Positions 11,701 to 26,700 of a DNA stretch of 64,000 nucleotides are shown here, one piece after another. A model generated the notes under the pieces. It was not told where the DNA came from. It saw only the letters and a list, made by a program, of their open reading frames with translations, and did no database searches. The DNA lies in the NCBI GenBank assembly GCA_037903475.1, contig JBAJFG010000015.1, forward strand, positions 434,001 to 498,000, written 5' to 3'. The stretch is from Ancylostoma caninum (lineage: Eukaryota > Nematoda > Chromadorea > Rhabditida > Ancylostomatidae). Each line of letters opens with the position of its first letter. Within the stretch, counting starts at the first letter, position 1. The position numbers and the translations under genes were made by a program.

Positions 11701-14700
11701 CTCTTCTCCCAGCGCGTTCGACTCGTGTTGCTCAGACCACTGAGATCTGTATAGTCTGTTCCAAACGCGACGATAGTTGACTAACCGTGCGGACTGCCTG
11801 CTTTTCTCTCATTCCTCTTCAACTGCTGCACACTTTCCCGCGTTCTTTTTCTCTCTGCTGTCTTCCCAACTATTGTCAGCGATGGAACGCACTATAGCGT
11901 GCTCCCACGAATATAGCGGAGATGGATTTCCGCTTAGATTGTATAAAAAGACCCGCTATTCGTGAGCGAACGCGGAACTAGCTCTGCTGGTGTCATTTGC
12001 TGAGCATGAATAGTCCTTATGATTCAATAGCTCACGTCAGGATTAAAAAAAGCCATGAGATTACTAGTAATCGCCAAATGCTCATTTCTGCCATTCATTC
12101 TGGGATTTCGCTTACAGATCCAAAATACCTCAGTGGTGTTCCTGGCAGATATTCATACCCTATAAGCAAGAATGGTACATTTTACACTGGGATTGATTCT
12201 TTGCAACTTCTAACATGGATCTGGGCTTCTTCTGTGGCGAAAGCTTCCCTGCTTTCTCTCAGGAATTGATTCAAACCTTCAAATGATTCGATAATGGGCA
12301 TGTTCTGTTGATTTTGAAGCCACTGCAATGTCACTGCTTACTTAATGGTGCCTATTCCTGGCCAATTTTCAACAATTATCATTACTAAAATAAAATGACG
12401 AAGGAAGGGAAGCCCCACTGCACAGTGTGCAATTGCGAACATCTAGCCGATCAAAATTATTTTTCTAGGGAACCGGTGAATGAATTCTTTTACTTTTTGG
12501 CATATATACTCTGTCTGGTCTGCTGCTTCTATGCATAGCACATGGTCCATGGAAGCAAAGGATTCAAGGACAATTTCTAATACTTCTGCTATCGTGCCTG
12601 ACTGCACAAAATCGTGTACCGAAGGATAATTTTCAGCGCACCAGCTGCGCTACTGGAATTTGAGTCTCCATGCCTGTTTGGAAACTAATCAGTATGTAGA
12701 ACGTGAATATTTTCGAGATTGCATACATTTCCACATGATAAACATGACGTGAGCTAACAGTTAAACTGCTGGATATTTTATGAGATTTCACAATTGAGAA
12801 ACTAGTAATTCTAGGACTGTTGCTCATGTAAATAGCCTAAGCGGCCTTGGAATGTTGGCTCACATGGGAATCTTGTAACTTTTACGCATTCCAGCAGGAT
12901 TTGTTGAGGTTTTGCTTGATAAAGGTCATCGCCAATAGAGTAGTTCACCATAGCATGTCTTTGAAGGCGACATTATTCCAGTTTTTACTGGTATTTTCGA
13001 CACCAAATTTTCTATTCCTATCAAATTTTCTAAGAATGTTCTCTACATATTTCTCCAACGTCAATACTTTTTATTCACTTTACAACCTGAAAAGTGGCGC
13101 TTCGACTTCTCTCACTCGCTTTCATGATGTGCGCTATTGGCGCGAGGCTAACAAACCACAGGTGTTGCTCAGATAGACCTCTTGATCCATGAACTTGAAC
13201 TCTAAGTCCATGAACGCTGGTGGGTTGGATCTGCCCTCCAGAAAATGTGCAAATATAGTATTACAACATCTTTCTATGTATGCGCCTCATGCAAAAAATC
13301 ATTTTATAACTTATTTCATGCCAACAATCTCGAGCAGATATCGTTTTGTTTGCCAGTCAGAAAGAAGAAATAACGGGAAGTCTCTTGAGAGTTGACGTGC
13401 AAATTGCAGTCAGAGGCACGAACTTGTCACAGCAGTTTAATAGATCCCTCAGAGAACACCACTCTCCATTAGTGTTTACCTCCTCCCTGCTTCCCCAGGT
13501 GATCCGTTGAACCAGTGGATCACCTACCTATTCTCTACCTGACTCTCTGGATTATTGGGAAATATAGACACTCTCTCCCATAATCTTTAAGTCTTATAAG
13601 TATCGACTATTATAATCTGTATTTTTTTACTGTAAAATAGTGATCAAGTCTCTCTGTTGCAGTAATTTGCCTTTTTCCTGCTATTTTCAAGGGTTTACAA
13701 TATCAAGTCGATTTCGAAGGGAAATTTAGTTTTTTTTTAAAGAGAAACACATAAAATTTGACGGAAATATATGATTTTCTGCTTCGAATTCGTGGTTCTT
13801 TTGTCACCAGGAAATTGAATAGCAGCATAAATACCATGGCTAAAAAATAGCTGAACATTTCTTAATATTTCAGCCAAGACAATTCGGACCAGTGCCAATA
13901 GATCGATTTGGAAGACCCATTCAACCCCCTGCCAGACCACGTGAGAGATTTTTTCAAGCACTTTATTCACGTTTACTTAATGATGAATTTGTGTACACCT
14001 CTATTTTTTTTGCAAAATTCCCAGCTATTCCAGAGGACCAAGCTCGCCCACCTCCTGATTACAACGTCCAGGAGAAAAAGAAGCTGGTTCCACAAGCTAA
14101 AGGCGAGACACCCTCTAAGAAAGAGATGAAGAGAACCAGAGAAGACGAAATGGATGACGCAGGATTGCCATATGTAAGTGGAATTACTGTAACGTACAGT
14201 ATATAGTATCTTGTCAACTTTTTGTACAAGCAGGTACCCCTTCGCATGATTCGCGGTGAGCATCGCCAAATTGAGGAAGAAATCGCAAACAGAATTCTTT
14301 CGGATATCTCCGAAGAAGGTTCAATGACCGGAAGTATGGGTAGCGTGGAGGACTTGGAGGCGATGTTTGCGCCGAAAAAGGTAGGTAGTACTGTATTGCA
14401 CCGTATTCAGCTTGAAACTGACTGATCGTTAGAGCAATGAGCAGTGTTTGTGAATTCTTCCGTTTTATTCCCTAATTCTTTTTGCTACTGACAAAAGCCT
14501 GTTTTTCTGGCAAAATTTTCTGGATTGTAACTGCTTCCCGAAATTCTCACACATCGACGACCTGTCATCTGGGGCGCACATGTTCATCATCAGCATTTCG
14601 CTCGTTTTTACGGCTCAGAGACTTGAGGGTTGGATCTCAAACTGTTCTGCTCCCATCAAAATTGTAATCTTATCCGCTGCTTGGATCTATGAATACGTCA

Positions 14701-17700
14701 CCGCGTAGCTCTCGCAAAAACGTAGAAAACAGCAATTTTCATGTGAGTTGACATTTTAAGGCCCTTCATTTCTTTCTCCAGCCGTTTCTTTTCCTGAACG
14801 ATCCTGCAACTTTAACGGTTTTAGCCTGTTTTTTGGGTGTGGAGCGTTATACCTGGAAAGTGGGTGCGGCCGAGCTCTACGACTGGTCAGTTCATCTAAT
14901 CGGCCAATTGCAAGGCCCATTACCGCCGCCCACTCCAGGTATAACGCTCCACACCCCTGTTTTTTTAGTGGCGCGTTTCATGAACGGCCATGGAAGCCCA
15001 CTACGTTCACCCCTTATCGAAAAAAAGACGAGTGTCTAGATTGAAATATGTATATTGGGCTTTGCTATTTTTATAACTTATCACAACTGGGAGTTGAGTC
15101 ACTAATACAAAATATGTATGTATTTACAAACATCTGTTTTGCCTGGAAAACTCGTCCACTTTAAAACTAGGGGTAAACAAGGGTTGGGTAAATTCATAGG
15201 TCCTGTTACTTATGGAGAGATTAAAGAGTAAAAATTTGGGATTCATGAAGCCCACGATTATTTTTGATATCTGTCTACGGGTGAATTATGAGGATCCAAC
15301 ATTAAGAGTAAGAGATCTTCTCGCTCCCAACCAGCTTTTCAACCGTTTGCTGAAAATTCCCAATATTTTGACTTATACAAAGCGCTTTGCCTTAAATTTC
15401 ATACCTGGAATTGCAAAGACAAAATGGCCGTTGGTGCATCAACTCCACGAACTCATACCGGCAGAGGATCGTGTGCAATTTTCCTTAACCTCGATCATAT
15501 GAATGTGTCAACTGGTAATCGTAGAGGTGTGGACATTCGCTCATTAACCCACTGCTGCTATGAATTTGGGATCGCTCACAGGAAAAAAGGAAGAAGAAAA
15601 TCTTCGCAGTTTTTTTCGGGCCTCAGTGGTCGTACATGCTTTAGGTGTAACCTCCGTCGCGAAGGCAGAAGGAGACCACGTTAGACGTATCCCAGTGTGT
15701 TTAATTTCTGAGAGTTTAGGTAAATAATACTGGAGAGGAATTAGAGTTTAGCTTCTGTGAGAAAAGTTATTAACAAATATTTTTGACACACTATGTATGT
15801 CGCACCCTTATATGCACAACTCTTCTCTGGTCCCCCACCCTGGAAAACTCGGCTTGTTCGAACATTTGCCCTTTGTACCGCGGTCTTCCTGCTTCTTGTA
15901 GCAGGATTTATGAGGGTTTCCAAGTAGTACCTCGCATATCCATCTTTTCGAGGTGGACTAGTTTTCGAGGCATAAATAGTTGTGTTTTGTGCGCACGACT
16001 TGCCTCTGTCAGCTGTATCTCCTTTTTGTTTACTTATTTATCCAGTACACCAGAAAAGTATTGTGCACTACAATACAGCAGTTACTCGTAAGTAAGCATA
16101 CAATGAGTGTACGCTATGAGTATGTGTGCAAAAATCAAACCTAACTGGATAGTATTAAAAGATGAGCATGGTTACTACACCAATTTGTTACGAATTCGGA
16201 GAAATCTATCACATATTGCCCTAGAAACTGGTCTACTCCGAATGAGTGGAAGCCACTGGACCTTGCTGGAGCTGCTTACATACAAAATCCTGCCACAGAT
16301 TGTTTCCATTCGAAAAAAAGACCAATTTTTCCCACGTTCACAATGTTCCATTATTCGAAAGAGAGTAGCGTACAGCTCGCCTTACCTCTACCTCGAATAT
16401 TTCAATTTCGACTCATTCGGAAGCGAGTATTCACATTCCCATGCTGGTGCATTGATAGGTCATAGTTAAGGTTCTGCACATATTTATGCAAACAGGGCTG
16501 CTTGTCATTTCTTCTGCTTTTTTTCACTTTTTTTTAAATTTTTGTTCTATTTAGCCCGCTGAGCCGAAAGCTCGTTCGCGCTCCCGATCCACGACACCAA
16601 GGGCAGAATCGGATGCTTCTACTACACCAACTCTATCCCCTGTGAATACCGTCAAAGAGGGCGATTTCTTTAGCGATACTGATCTAAATGGACTGCCGCC
16701 GAAGGATATAGAGGTTGGTGGACGAGAGCTAAACAGTAAGTAGTATCAAGCAAGGGAGTAATAGTTAACTTGGAGCTAGTAGCTACACCTTACTTACTTA
16801 AGAAACAGAATCAAAGCAAAAAGTGTCATCAGATATCTATGATCCGTGAGAAAATCCTGGACTTAGCTCGAATTTGTCGCAGATTTCATAGAAAGCTTCG
16901 TTGCCGAAGTGATATCAAAGCGTGCTCAGGACGCTTTTCCTCAGAAATTTCTAGAAAACTGCTGAGAACTACATGGCGACCTATGATGTCCTTGAAACAG
17001 CTAATCCATTCCATAACTGTTTGTTCTTGCGCACTGCTCTATTTATCCTCACGTTCGTCACTGGCGTCTTCACGTGCCACTTCACTCCGCACACGCTTCT
17101 TCCGCCCCCTCTGGATTTCAGGAGTTTATCGATCTCGCATCAGATCAATGTCCTAGAGCTTTCTCCTAGGCTTTTTCCATTCTACGCTTATCTACATTTC
17201 AAATCCAGAATTTTTATCATCAGGTTCCAGGCAAATATTGATCGTTATTGATCTGCTGTCATCGCTTCAAAGTTGTTTTTCTCTGTTGTGGCATTGTTTT
17301 CACTCACCACCTCGAGAACTCTTGACTTGCTGATCTCACACCTACCTGATCTCAACGTTCGATTTTTTTCTGCTTCTTCCTGCCTGGAGACGTGGGTTCA
17401 GAGTCAGGAAAACTCGTACGATGTCGGAAACGATGACTCTCACCAGCAGCACCTTGGCCACAAGAGGGCCGAAGACAAAAATCTCATGTTTGGATAGTAA
17501 TATTGAGAGAAAAAGGCTCAAAGCTGCTAAGGTAAGCGTGAAGTGGGTGTTGAGATTCTGCCTAGGGTTTTTTCATATCATATCCTGACCAGAGTAGCAG
17601 TTTTTCTATTCCTGACGCTTAATTTGAATAATATTTACCGTCCGTTTCATTTCCCATATATAGTATCTTTTGGTGTCTCACGATGATCATTCTCTTCCTG

Positions 17701-20700
17701 AGGTCTGCATAATCCTACAATTTGCTCACCATGAGAGTTGAGCGCTAAGTTACAGTGGGTCCAAATTTTATACGGTACTAGTAGGGCAATGTATTATACA
17801 TTACAGAATGCCAAGATATGAATACACACAGTGGCTGGAATTTTTGAAACCTGAGAAAAATAATTGTGTTATCCGCAATAGACAGTAATTGATCGAAGTT
17901 TCTGGATACCTCCCCTTCGTACATGTACGTAATTATCCAATTTTTTTCCGTACGCAGAGTCTCTCCCAATTACAAGGACCAACATTATCCAACAAATTCC
18001 CGTTGAGGAGGTTTTCTAGCTTCCTTTCTAAATCATTCTGAGATTTCTCGAATATTCTATGTAGGTAAGTCGAATCTGTATTCAAATTTTCCTGGATTTC
18101 CAATGCTCCTCCATTTTTGCTGCCTCATTTTTTTGGAAACGACATTTCCATTGTTTAGTACGTCTTGATTATCAGTTTAATTTAGAATTTTAATTTAATT
18201 TCGTGTCTTTTTCACTTTTTTTTTACTTAAACGCAACCAACAATTTTTTACACCTGATCGATCAATGTTTTTTTTTTCGAGTTTTTGTTTTTCTCCACGA
18301 ATGTATTCGAAATCCCCCTACTTTCCAATGATATTTCCACAAAAAAGGTAACGGATTTCTGTTCTCTTTCTCATTTTGAAGCTGATGCTACAGCGTAGAA
18401 GTTTCAATAAAATACATATAGTCGCCTAACTAACAGAAGGCCAATGGAGTGATTTTGTCTGCAATCACAACCTCATCACGTTGTTCCTACTTGCCTGAAG
18501 TAGTTCCTATACCTACTTGCAGACCCATGACCATGATAGAAATCCATGATATCCGTGTTAGACATTTGACTCGACCGAGTCAAATCGAGTCGAGTTTCGA
18601 ATAAATCGACTTTCGAGTGACTCGAAATATCGACTATTCGAAAAAGGCCAAAAATCGAGTTGTTCGAAATGTCGACTATTCGAAAAGCCTCAAAAATCGA
18701 GTTATTCGAAATGTCGACTATTCGAAAAAAATCCCGTCGAGTCAAACGTCTAATCCGTGTCACAAATCTACCTATCGCACACTTTCTGTTCTTGTCAAAA
18801 CCTGAGCTGTGAATAGAGCAGAGCGAGATCTGCACCTCATCCAGAATATAGAAATCCTAATCCTTAGTTTCTGTTTTTTTTTCAATTTTGCGACGCTTTT
18901 TATTATTGACTGTCTGAAAATAACGGACATGTTTTTGTCTTTTTCTTTTTTTTTTCAATTTTCTGGGAAATTTTTGTTTGTGTTCCCTGCGCTATCCTGG
19001 CTGAAAGACTAAGGATTGGGTAGATGTTCTACTGAGCCGAAAGAGCCAGGTGGGGGGAGGGAAAGGGTAGCCAGTGAAACGACTCACTAGTAAATTTAGA
19101 AAAAAACACCTACCATTCAACAAATAAAATGGCATTTTCGAAGTATGGTGAGATACTACTCATTTGAGGTGAATCCACTCACGTGAACACCAGTTACAAC
19201 TGTGACGAGACTCTATCCACGGCTTCAGAAGGTCGGGCGGACATCGTTTCAATTGAATCTCATAAAATTAGAATGGAATTTGTGGTAGTAATCACTTTGG
19301 AAAGAATAGAGTTGGGCTTTCATTTTACCACGGCCTACAAATAAATCTCAGCGGTAACAGAGAATTCCAGGACAAAATCCATGTCCACAGCTGAATTTCT
19401 GACTACACCCACGGAAGCTAACATTTTAATTCATTCCACTGACTTGGCACTAGGTGCTACTACATGTTATTCACTCTATTCTATTTACATTAAGGTACTT
19501 GAACGAGCCGAAAACGATCCATCGATTCCCGTCGGCGCACCTCTATTCCTCGAAGGACTTCACTCCAACACGATGCTTATTGACACAAAGTAAGATGACC
19601 TTTGCGTTTTCTGCTATAGGGACCGCATTCGTGACGCAAATAATAGAATTCGTGAATGAGTGAGTTGAAGAATGAAATGAATGAATGAATGAATGAATGA
19701 ATGAATGAATGAATGAATGAATGAATGAATGAATGAATGAATGAATGAGTGAACGAATGAATGGATGAGCGAATGAATGAATGAATGAATGAATGAATGA
19801 ATGAGCGAATGAATGAACGAATGAATGAACGAATGAATGAATGAATGAGTGAATGAATGAGTGAATGAATGAATGAATGAATGAATGAATGCATGGATGA
19901 ATGAGTGAATGAATGAATGAATGAATGAATGAATGAATGAATGAATGAATAAATAAATGAGCGAATGAATGAATGAATGAATGAATGAATGGAGCGAATG
20001 AATGAATGAATGAATGAATGAATGAATGAATGAATGAATGAATGAATGAATGAATGAATGAATGAGCGAATGAATGAATGAATGAATGAATGAATGAATA
20101 AGCGAATGAATGAATGAATGAATAAGCGAATGAATGAATGAATGAATGAGTGAATGAATGAATGAATGAATGAATGAGTGAATGAATGAATGAATGAATG
20201 AATGAATGAATGAATGAGCGAATGAATGAATGAATGAATGAATGAGCGAATGAATGAATGAATGAGCGAATGAATGAATGAATGAATGAATGAATGAATG
20301 AGTGAATGAATGAATGAATGAATGAATGAATGAATGAATGAATGAGTGAATGAATGAATGAATGAATGAATGAATGAATGAATGAGCGAATGAATGAATG
20401 AATGAATGAATGAATGAATGAGCGAATGAATGAATGAATGAATGAATGAAGCGAATGAATGAATGAATGAATGAATGAATGAATGAATGAGCGAATGAAT
20501 GAATGAATGAAAGCGAATGAATGAATGAATGAATGAATGAATGAATGAATGAATGAATGAATGAATGAATGAATGAATGAATGAATGAATGAATGAATGA
20601 GCGAATGAATGAATGAGCGGATGAATGAATGAGCGAATGAATGAATGAATGAATGAACGAGCGAATGAATGAATGAATGAACGAGCGAATGAATGAATGA

Positions 20701-23700
20701 ATGAATGAGCGGATGAATGAATGAATGAATGAATGAATGAATGAATGAATGAATGAATGAATGAGCGAATGAATGAATGAGCGAATGAATGAATGAATGA
20801 GCGGATGAATGAATGAATGAATGAATGAATGAATGAATGAATGAATGAATGAATGAATGAGCGAATGAATGAATGAATGAATGAGCGAATGAATGAATGA
20901 ATGAATGAATGAATGAATGAATGAATGAGTGAATGAATGAATGAATGAATGAATAAATAAATAAATGAGCGAATGAATGAATGAATGAATGAATGGAGCG
21001 AATGAATGAATGAATGAATGAATGAATGAATGAATGAGCGAATGAATGAGCGAATGAATGAATGAGCGGATGAATGAATGAGCGAATGAATGAATGAATG
21101 AATGAACGAGCGAATGAATGAATGAATGAATGAGCGGATGAATGAACGAATGAATGAATGAATGAATGAATGAATGAATGAATGAATGAATGAATGAATG
21201 AATGAATGAGCGAATGAATGAATGAGCGAATGAATGAATGAATGAGCGAATGAATGAATGAATGAATGAATGAATGAATGAATGAATGAGCGAATGAATG
21301 AATGAATGAATGAGCGAATGAATTAATGAATGAATGAGCGAATGAATGAATGAATGAATGAATGAATGAATGAATGAATGAATGAGCGAATGAATGAATG
21401 AATGAATGAATGAATGAATGAATGAATGAATGAATGAATGAATGAATGAATGAATGAATGAATGCCAAAGGCGGCCACAAACTCTAGTGAGGATTTTCCG
21501 ATATCCAGACAAGATTTTGCTTCCCTGAGAAATTTTTTGAATACATACATTATGTATTTAAGTAGTTAATAAAATTCCACCTTCCCATCCTTTAAGTAGC
21601 GTTTTGTTTCTTATTGAAAATTCTCCCGTTTTCCTCCACGTTTTCTCTCTGTTGAAGCGAATGCTTGAAGCACTTTGTCAAAATGACCGTTAAGAATGTT
21701 TGAATCACTACCTCCTATGGGTATTCATCAGTGTAAAGCCGAGGACGTTTCGAAAACCACTAGTTCTTCTATTTCTGCTAAAAACGTTCCCATTCCAGAC
21801 CAGCTACACCGTCTCCGGGAAGCTTGCTATCACCACGCTCACCACTTCGTACCATACCCGGCACAAAGAGTCCTGTACTTCTCTCTCCGGGACGAGAGCA
21901 CTCCATGGAGGTGAGTGGTGCTTCTGATAACTTCCTTCCTAATAATGTGCTTTTTGCCAGCTTAATGCTTTGTTACCAGCTTATAATGCTTACTACTATT
22001 TCTTATAGTGTAATTACATACTTCATTACCCCCTAGCATTCCAGATACAACCAATATTAAGTTGCAAATCTCGTAGTGTTGCTGTAGTTTCACCTGAAGC
22101 GTGCTAATCTGCGCAAATCAATAATCAATAATCAATAATCACAACAAATCACTTCCAGAGCTACTTATATGCCTACATACTTGTGGCATTTCGTACTAAT
22201 TCCTCTGCTTTTTTGTTTCTTTATGTTGGTGGTGGTAAAATAACTTTACTAGCAGGACTAGTCTGGCACTATAGAGCACAGAGAAACTGAAACTCTGACA
22301 GCAAAAACAATTTGAAATCCTAGCTTAGGAAAAAGGTATCACTCTAATTCTGGCTTCCAGCGTTCTGGTATTTCCTGCAACGTTCGCTACCTTCATTCCC
22401 AGCCATCAGTGTTTTCCTCCTTTTTTATTGGGAGTTTCTTCGTGCGGGAGGAAAAATAATACGCAAACATGGAAAACTCTAAAGTTCATTTCTTTCGCAG
22501 CTTTTGCTGGAGAATTTTCAAAAAAAAAAAGCTTAGGCAGTGAAAATAAGTATCTTTACTTGAGCTTGAGGGGTATATTACACTTTTTGGCAGAAGAAGA
22601 GACACTTTGGTATCGAAGATGGGTAGAATTTACTACTTATATTAGATGTTAACATGATTCCTTGCGCTTTTTTCAAATGCTCTTCTCTCCTCCTATTTGT
22701 TATGTTTTAGCTAAATCTCATATACAATTTGAAAGCGTTAATCTTCTTCTATAAGAGCCTTATGAGAGCTTCTTCAAATATTATCGAGTGTTTTCTGATC
22801 CCTGCTGAATACAAGGAGAGAAAGGTGTTTTTGCGTAAATTATCGTTTTTCTTCTTAAGCCTGAAAATTAAGTAATTCGGAGTTCTGTGAAACCTCGTGA
22901 TCATAATATTGTAGTGCAAAAAAGGCGCTTTCAGATGATATAGAGCACATCGCGGAAAAACGACAATGAGTCCGAAAAAATCGCAACTGAAAAAGCGCAA
23001 GGACCTATGTTAACACCTAATATATGAAAGTTCCGTAACGTGGAAAATTTCAGTAAATTCTGCAAAACCCAAAGAAGTTATTTCGATGATGTTTTCTATA
23101 AGCCTAAATCCACCACTAAAGATTTCGAGATTTCTCTTCCGCATATATTTTATCAAAATATTTCATCTGACACGTGTGCCTGACTACTCCTTAAAGGTGA
23201 TAATTGCGACGAAACGTGGGAAACCTGGTTTTGTGCCGCCGGGCGAGGTGGCACCAGAGATTGACGACGAGGAGGCGAAGACAGACGAAAGGAAGAAGAA
23301 GGTCGTAGTTTAGAGCATGCTTCCTAACTAGACTAATTGATCCGTTTAGGACCCAAGATTTGATGATATTTCATTCCAGGTGAAGATACAAACGCACAAG
23401 GATGAGTTCCAGGATCTGCGGGATAAATTGCAGCGAGAAGATGACCGCAGAAAGGTAATAATTTACTGTTCTTTTTTGCATCCAAAATATTGATGAAATC
23501 TCGCATTTGCTTATTTTTGAGAGATTACAAGAGGAAACGTGGTAAACACATTGTTTAAGAGTAAAATTCGTGAATTTTCGTTTCCATTAAAATCAGCGCA
23601 TAACGAAGTTTCTCGTGCACCCAGTCTCCGCTCCCTGAGCCTTTGCTCCAAATGTTACAATTTTAATCCATCATAACCTTCGGAATTTATTGTACCTAAA

Positions 23701-26700
23701 TCCTAGCATCACTAGAAATAAATAAGTAGAGCTTATAATATGTTTCCGTCCTCATTTTAGCCAGATCAGTTTGTGAAGTCCTCGCATTTCAAGGATCCAT
23801 GCGTGAATGTCGTGTGAATAATTTTAGCAGACATGCTCGTAAAATGACGAAATGAATGCGATGAAGTGGACAGTTGTCGCGTTTAAGTGTCGTTCAGTTC
23901 TCTCCAAGCAATGTCGTAGTATCCTGAATATCGTGGAAGACGCATACTCTCTTGCCTATGCATATAGGCTGTTCCACAAGTCGATTGCTGCCGCTTTTTC
24001 CCAAGATACGATGAATAAAAGAGTTGTATCTTCTAAGTTTCTAAGCTTGCCCTGTTTTTTCACTGCAGGAAAAATAATATACCACGAAAAAATCTTAATG
24101 TACCAACAGTCTTGAGCTGAAAGGCTTCCACTCATGTCGGCTCTATTTGCTCTCGTAACTCACTCCAGCAATCGTGTAGTTTTGATAGCATCGTAGGCTC
24201 CACCTTGTTATCCGCCTACCTCACTGAAGAACCGCTACGTACTTTTACTTTTTTGCCGTCGTGTTGTTATTTTATTCCTCAACTGCCCAATTTTTCGTTT
24301 TCCGAACAATTTTTATCGTTTAAGCATTAGATAACCTTACTATGGAAGCAGATAGTGCCAATTATTGAAAATATTGCTCTTTCTAAAAAAAAAACTCAAG
24401 TACTCTCAGGGCTAATGCTCCAAAAATGACGGAACCTAATCATGCCCTGTTTAGGCTGACAGAGAAGAACTAGAAAAGTACCGTCCACAGAATATCTATA
24501 AGGATGACATGGAGTTTAGTCGACCAGCCTACGATATAGACGATTCACCATGGGATTCGCACTACCAGGTAAAGCGTTATGTTTACTGAGATGAACTACA
24601 CATGTTGAGCGATTTTTACTTTCTTTTCTTCTCCAAAAAAGTTTAGATTGGACCCGACACCTACCTAATGGCCACTCGCGGCCCCGCTTTCAACAGTCGC
24701 GTCCGAGACTATCGTCGTGAACTTTTTGGCGATGGTGCACCCCTCGTTAGAGGAGGCTTTTTAGGTTATAGGAATCAGGACATTACAGTGAGAGAGCGAC
24801 GAAGGTTTGTGACACAATTCGCTGGCAGAACGCCCGCAGCTGAGCGACGGGTTATTTTTTCAGGTATACGGACATTCTTCGCGAGCTACAAGCAGGCGTG
24901 CAGCCGAAATCAAACGAACACGCTACGGCACTGCAAAAAGCGCCATCATTGAATGCTATCGAGAGGATCAAGGCCGACATTGAGAAGGTGGCGCCAAGTG
25001 CCACCAGGAGAAACGCGGACGGAAGTGGGTTCGGAGACGGTGTTGCGCCGCGTCGCACGGTGTCGCGCCGCGTCGCGTGGAGTTGCGCCGCACCGCATGG
25101 TGTTGCGCTGCCGCATGCAATGCGTGGCGTACCTCCGCTTTTTTATTTTTCACCTATCTCCGGAATTTTCGCTTAAATACTAGGCAATATGGTTACTAAT
25201 AAATAGTAAATAATAATAAATAGTAATAGTAAATAACCACCCTTTGCAAACTTCTTTCGTCCTCAATGAAATCCAGAAGGGTTCAGATCTCCTCCTTTTC
25301 TGGTCCGATGATACAAAAATCTCTTAGAACTTAATTTCGAGTTATTTTTCCAAAAAGATCTGTTCTATTCCCAATTATCTTATCGTAACAGTGTGCCCAC
25401 GCGCCAGACACGCAAAAATGCGCGCTGTCGTCAATGGGTTAAAAGACTTCGTTTCCCAAACCATTTATTCCTATGTTACCTTTATTTCAGCACATGCTCC
25501 CATTTTTGTGTCCCGACTTCGTGATGTCTACCTGAAGAACAACTCGTTCGCCATCTTTGAGTGTGCAGTTTCTGGAAGCCCGTCACCGAGAGTTGAGTGG
25601 CAGTTCCAGGGAAACACTCTACAGAGCGATGGAAGATACGAGATCGAGAAGGTTTGCCTTGAAAAGCTGTTTTGCCTTATTTTTCACTATGTCAACCAAA
25701 GGGAAATTCTCAGCTGTACAACATTGGGCATGGTGCAGTTATTTGAGGCAGCTTTTTCGTGGAGCAACTTTCCCTCTTCAAAAGAATCCAGGGTTTACAA
25801 ACTTTATAGCATGTGCGAGGAATTGACTGGATAGTATTTCCCCGCCCACAGCCTTGTAATCTCAGTTTATCCCGAAACTACTTCCATTGATGAAGTATTT
25901 TCACAGGGCCAATCAGTCTGCCGCCTGACCATCAAGAACCCAGCTGTCTACGATCTCGGAGAGTATACTTGTACAGCATCGAATGAGTATGGTAATGACA
26001 AAACAACCAGCAGGCTCATCACTGGAGGTGTGTTACGGTGGACTACTCTATTATACCTAAATTCCATGGAAAATTTTTCACCAGAACTGTCACAGAGTTT
26101 GCTGTTCGTTTAGAAGTGTTCTTATTTTGAAAAAAAAAAAAGATGAAAGGCGTAGATAACCACTTGGAGTAATTTTTTATGCTTCTCCAATAACACAATC
26201 ATTATCAGTTAATTATTTTTTACAACCGAATGCGGTTACTAATTGTATCAACAACTAATTTTTACAGAAGCCCCATCACGTCCTGGACGCCCCGAGTGTG
26301 ACCTCGCGTCAGACACTGAAGCATTCATCACATGGGAAGCTCCCGAAGGACCTACATACCTCGAGGGCATCACCTACCGCTTGGAATATCGACAAGCTGG
26401 TTGGTGCACCACCTAGGCTTCCCATCACTCCGATCAATTATTGATTTCTAAGGAATGGACGATTTCCTCGCTCCATGGGTGATCATTAGCGACTCAGTCG
26501 ATGACGAAGCAGCCGTGGTCAAACACCTTGAACCCCTAGGATTCTATCAATTCCGTGTGACGGCTAGGAATGGCTTTGGCCTGGGAGTCCCTAGCTTGAT
26601 CAGTAGGATTATACAAGCCAATGGAAGAGGTGAACCTGTCTTAGAAATTGATTACCGATCAATAATTATAATATGTGGGATTCCAGGAGCACCGAAGTTA

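Noticed and set aside
12625..12690. tRNA-like D-arm on the minus strand (TAGCGCAGCTGGTGCGCTG)
   Set aside because: No matching T-arm or acceptor stem follows, so it is not a tRNA gene.
16770..17156. 128-codon frame with Ser/Arg-rich content
   Set aside because: Looked like an interkinase exon, but no acceptor and donor pair gives phases that join 16739 to 17402 or 17531.
19543..21512. Minus-strand open frames of over 600 codons made of FIHS repeats
   Set aside because: They are translations of the (GAAT)n array. A tetranucleotide repeat without stops is open in several frames, and two overlapping frames give the same repetitive product.
24968..25153. 61-codon minus-strand frame over the GC repeat
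   Set aside because: It overlaps a confirmed unc-89 exon and the GTCGCGCCGC low-complexity block.
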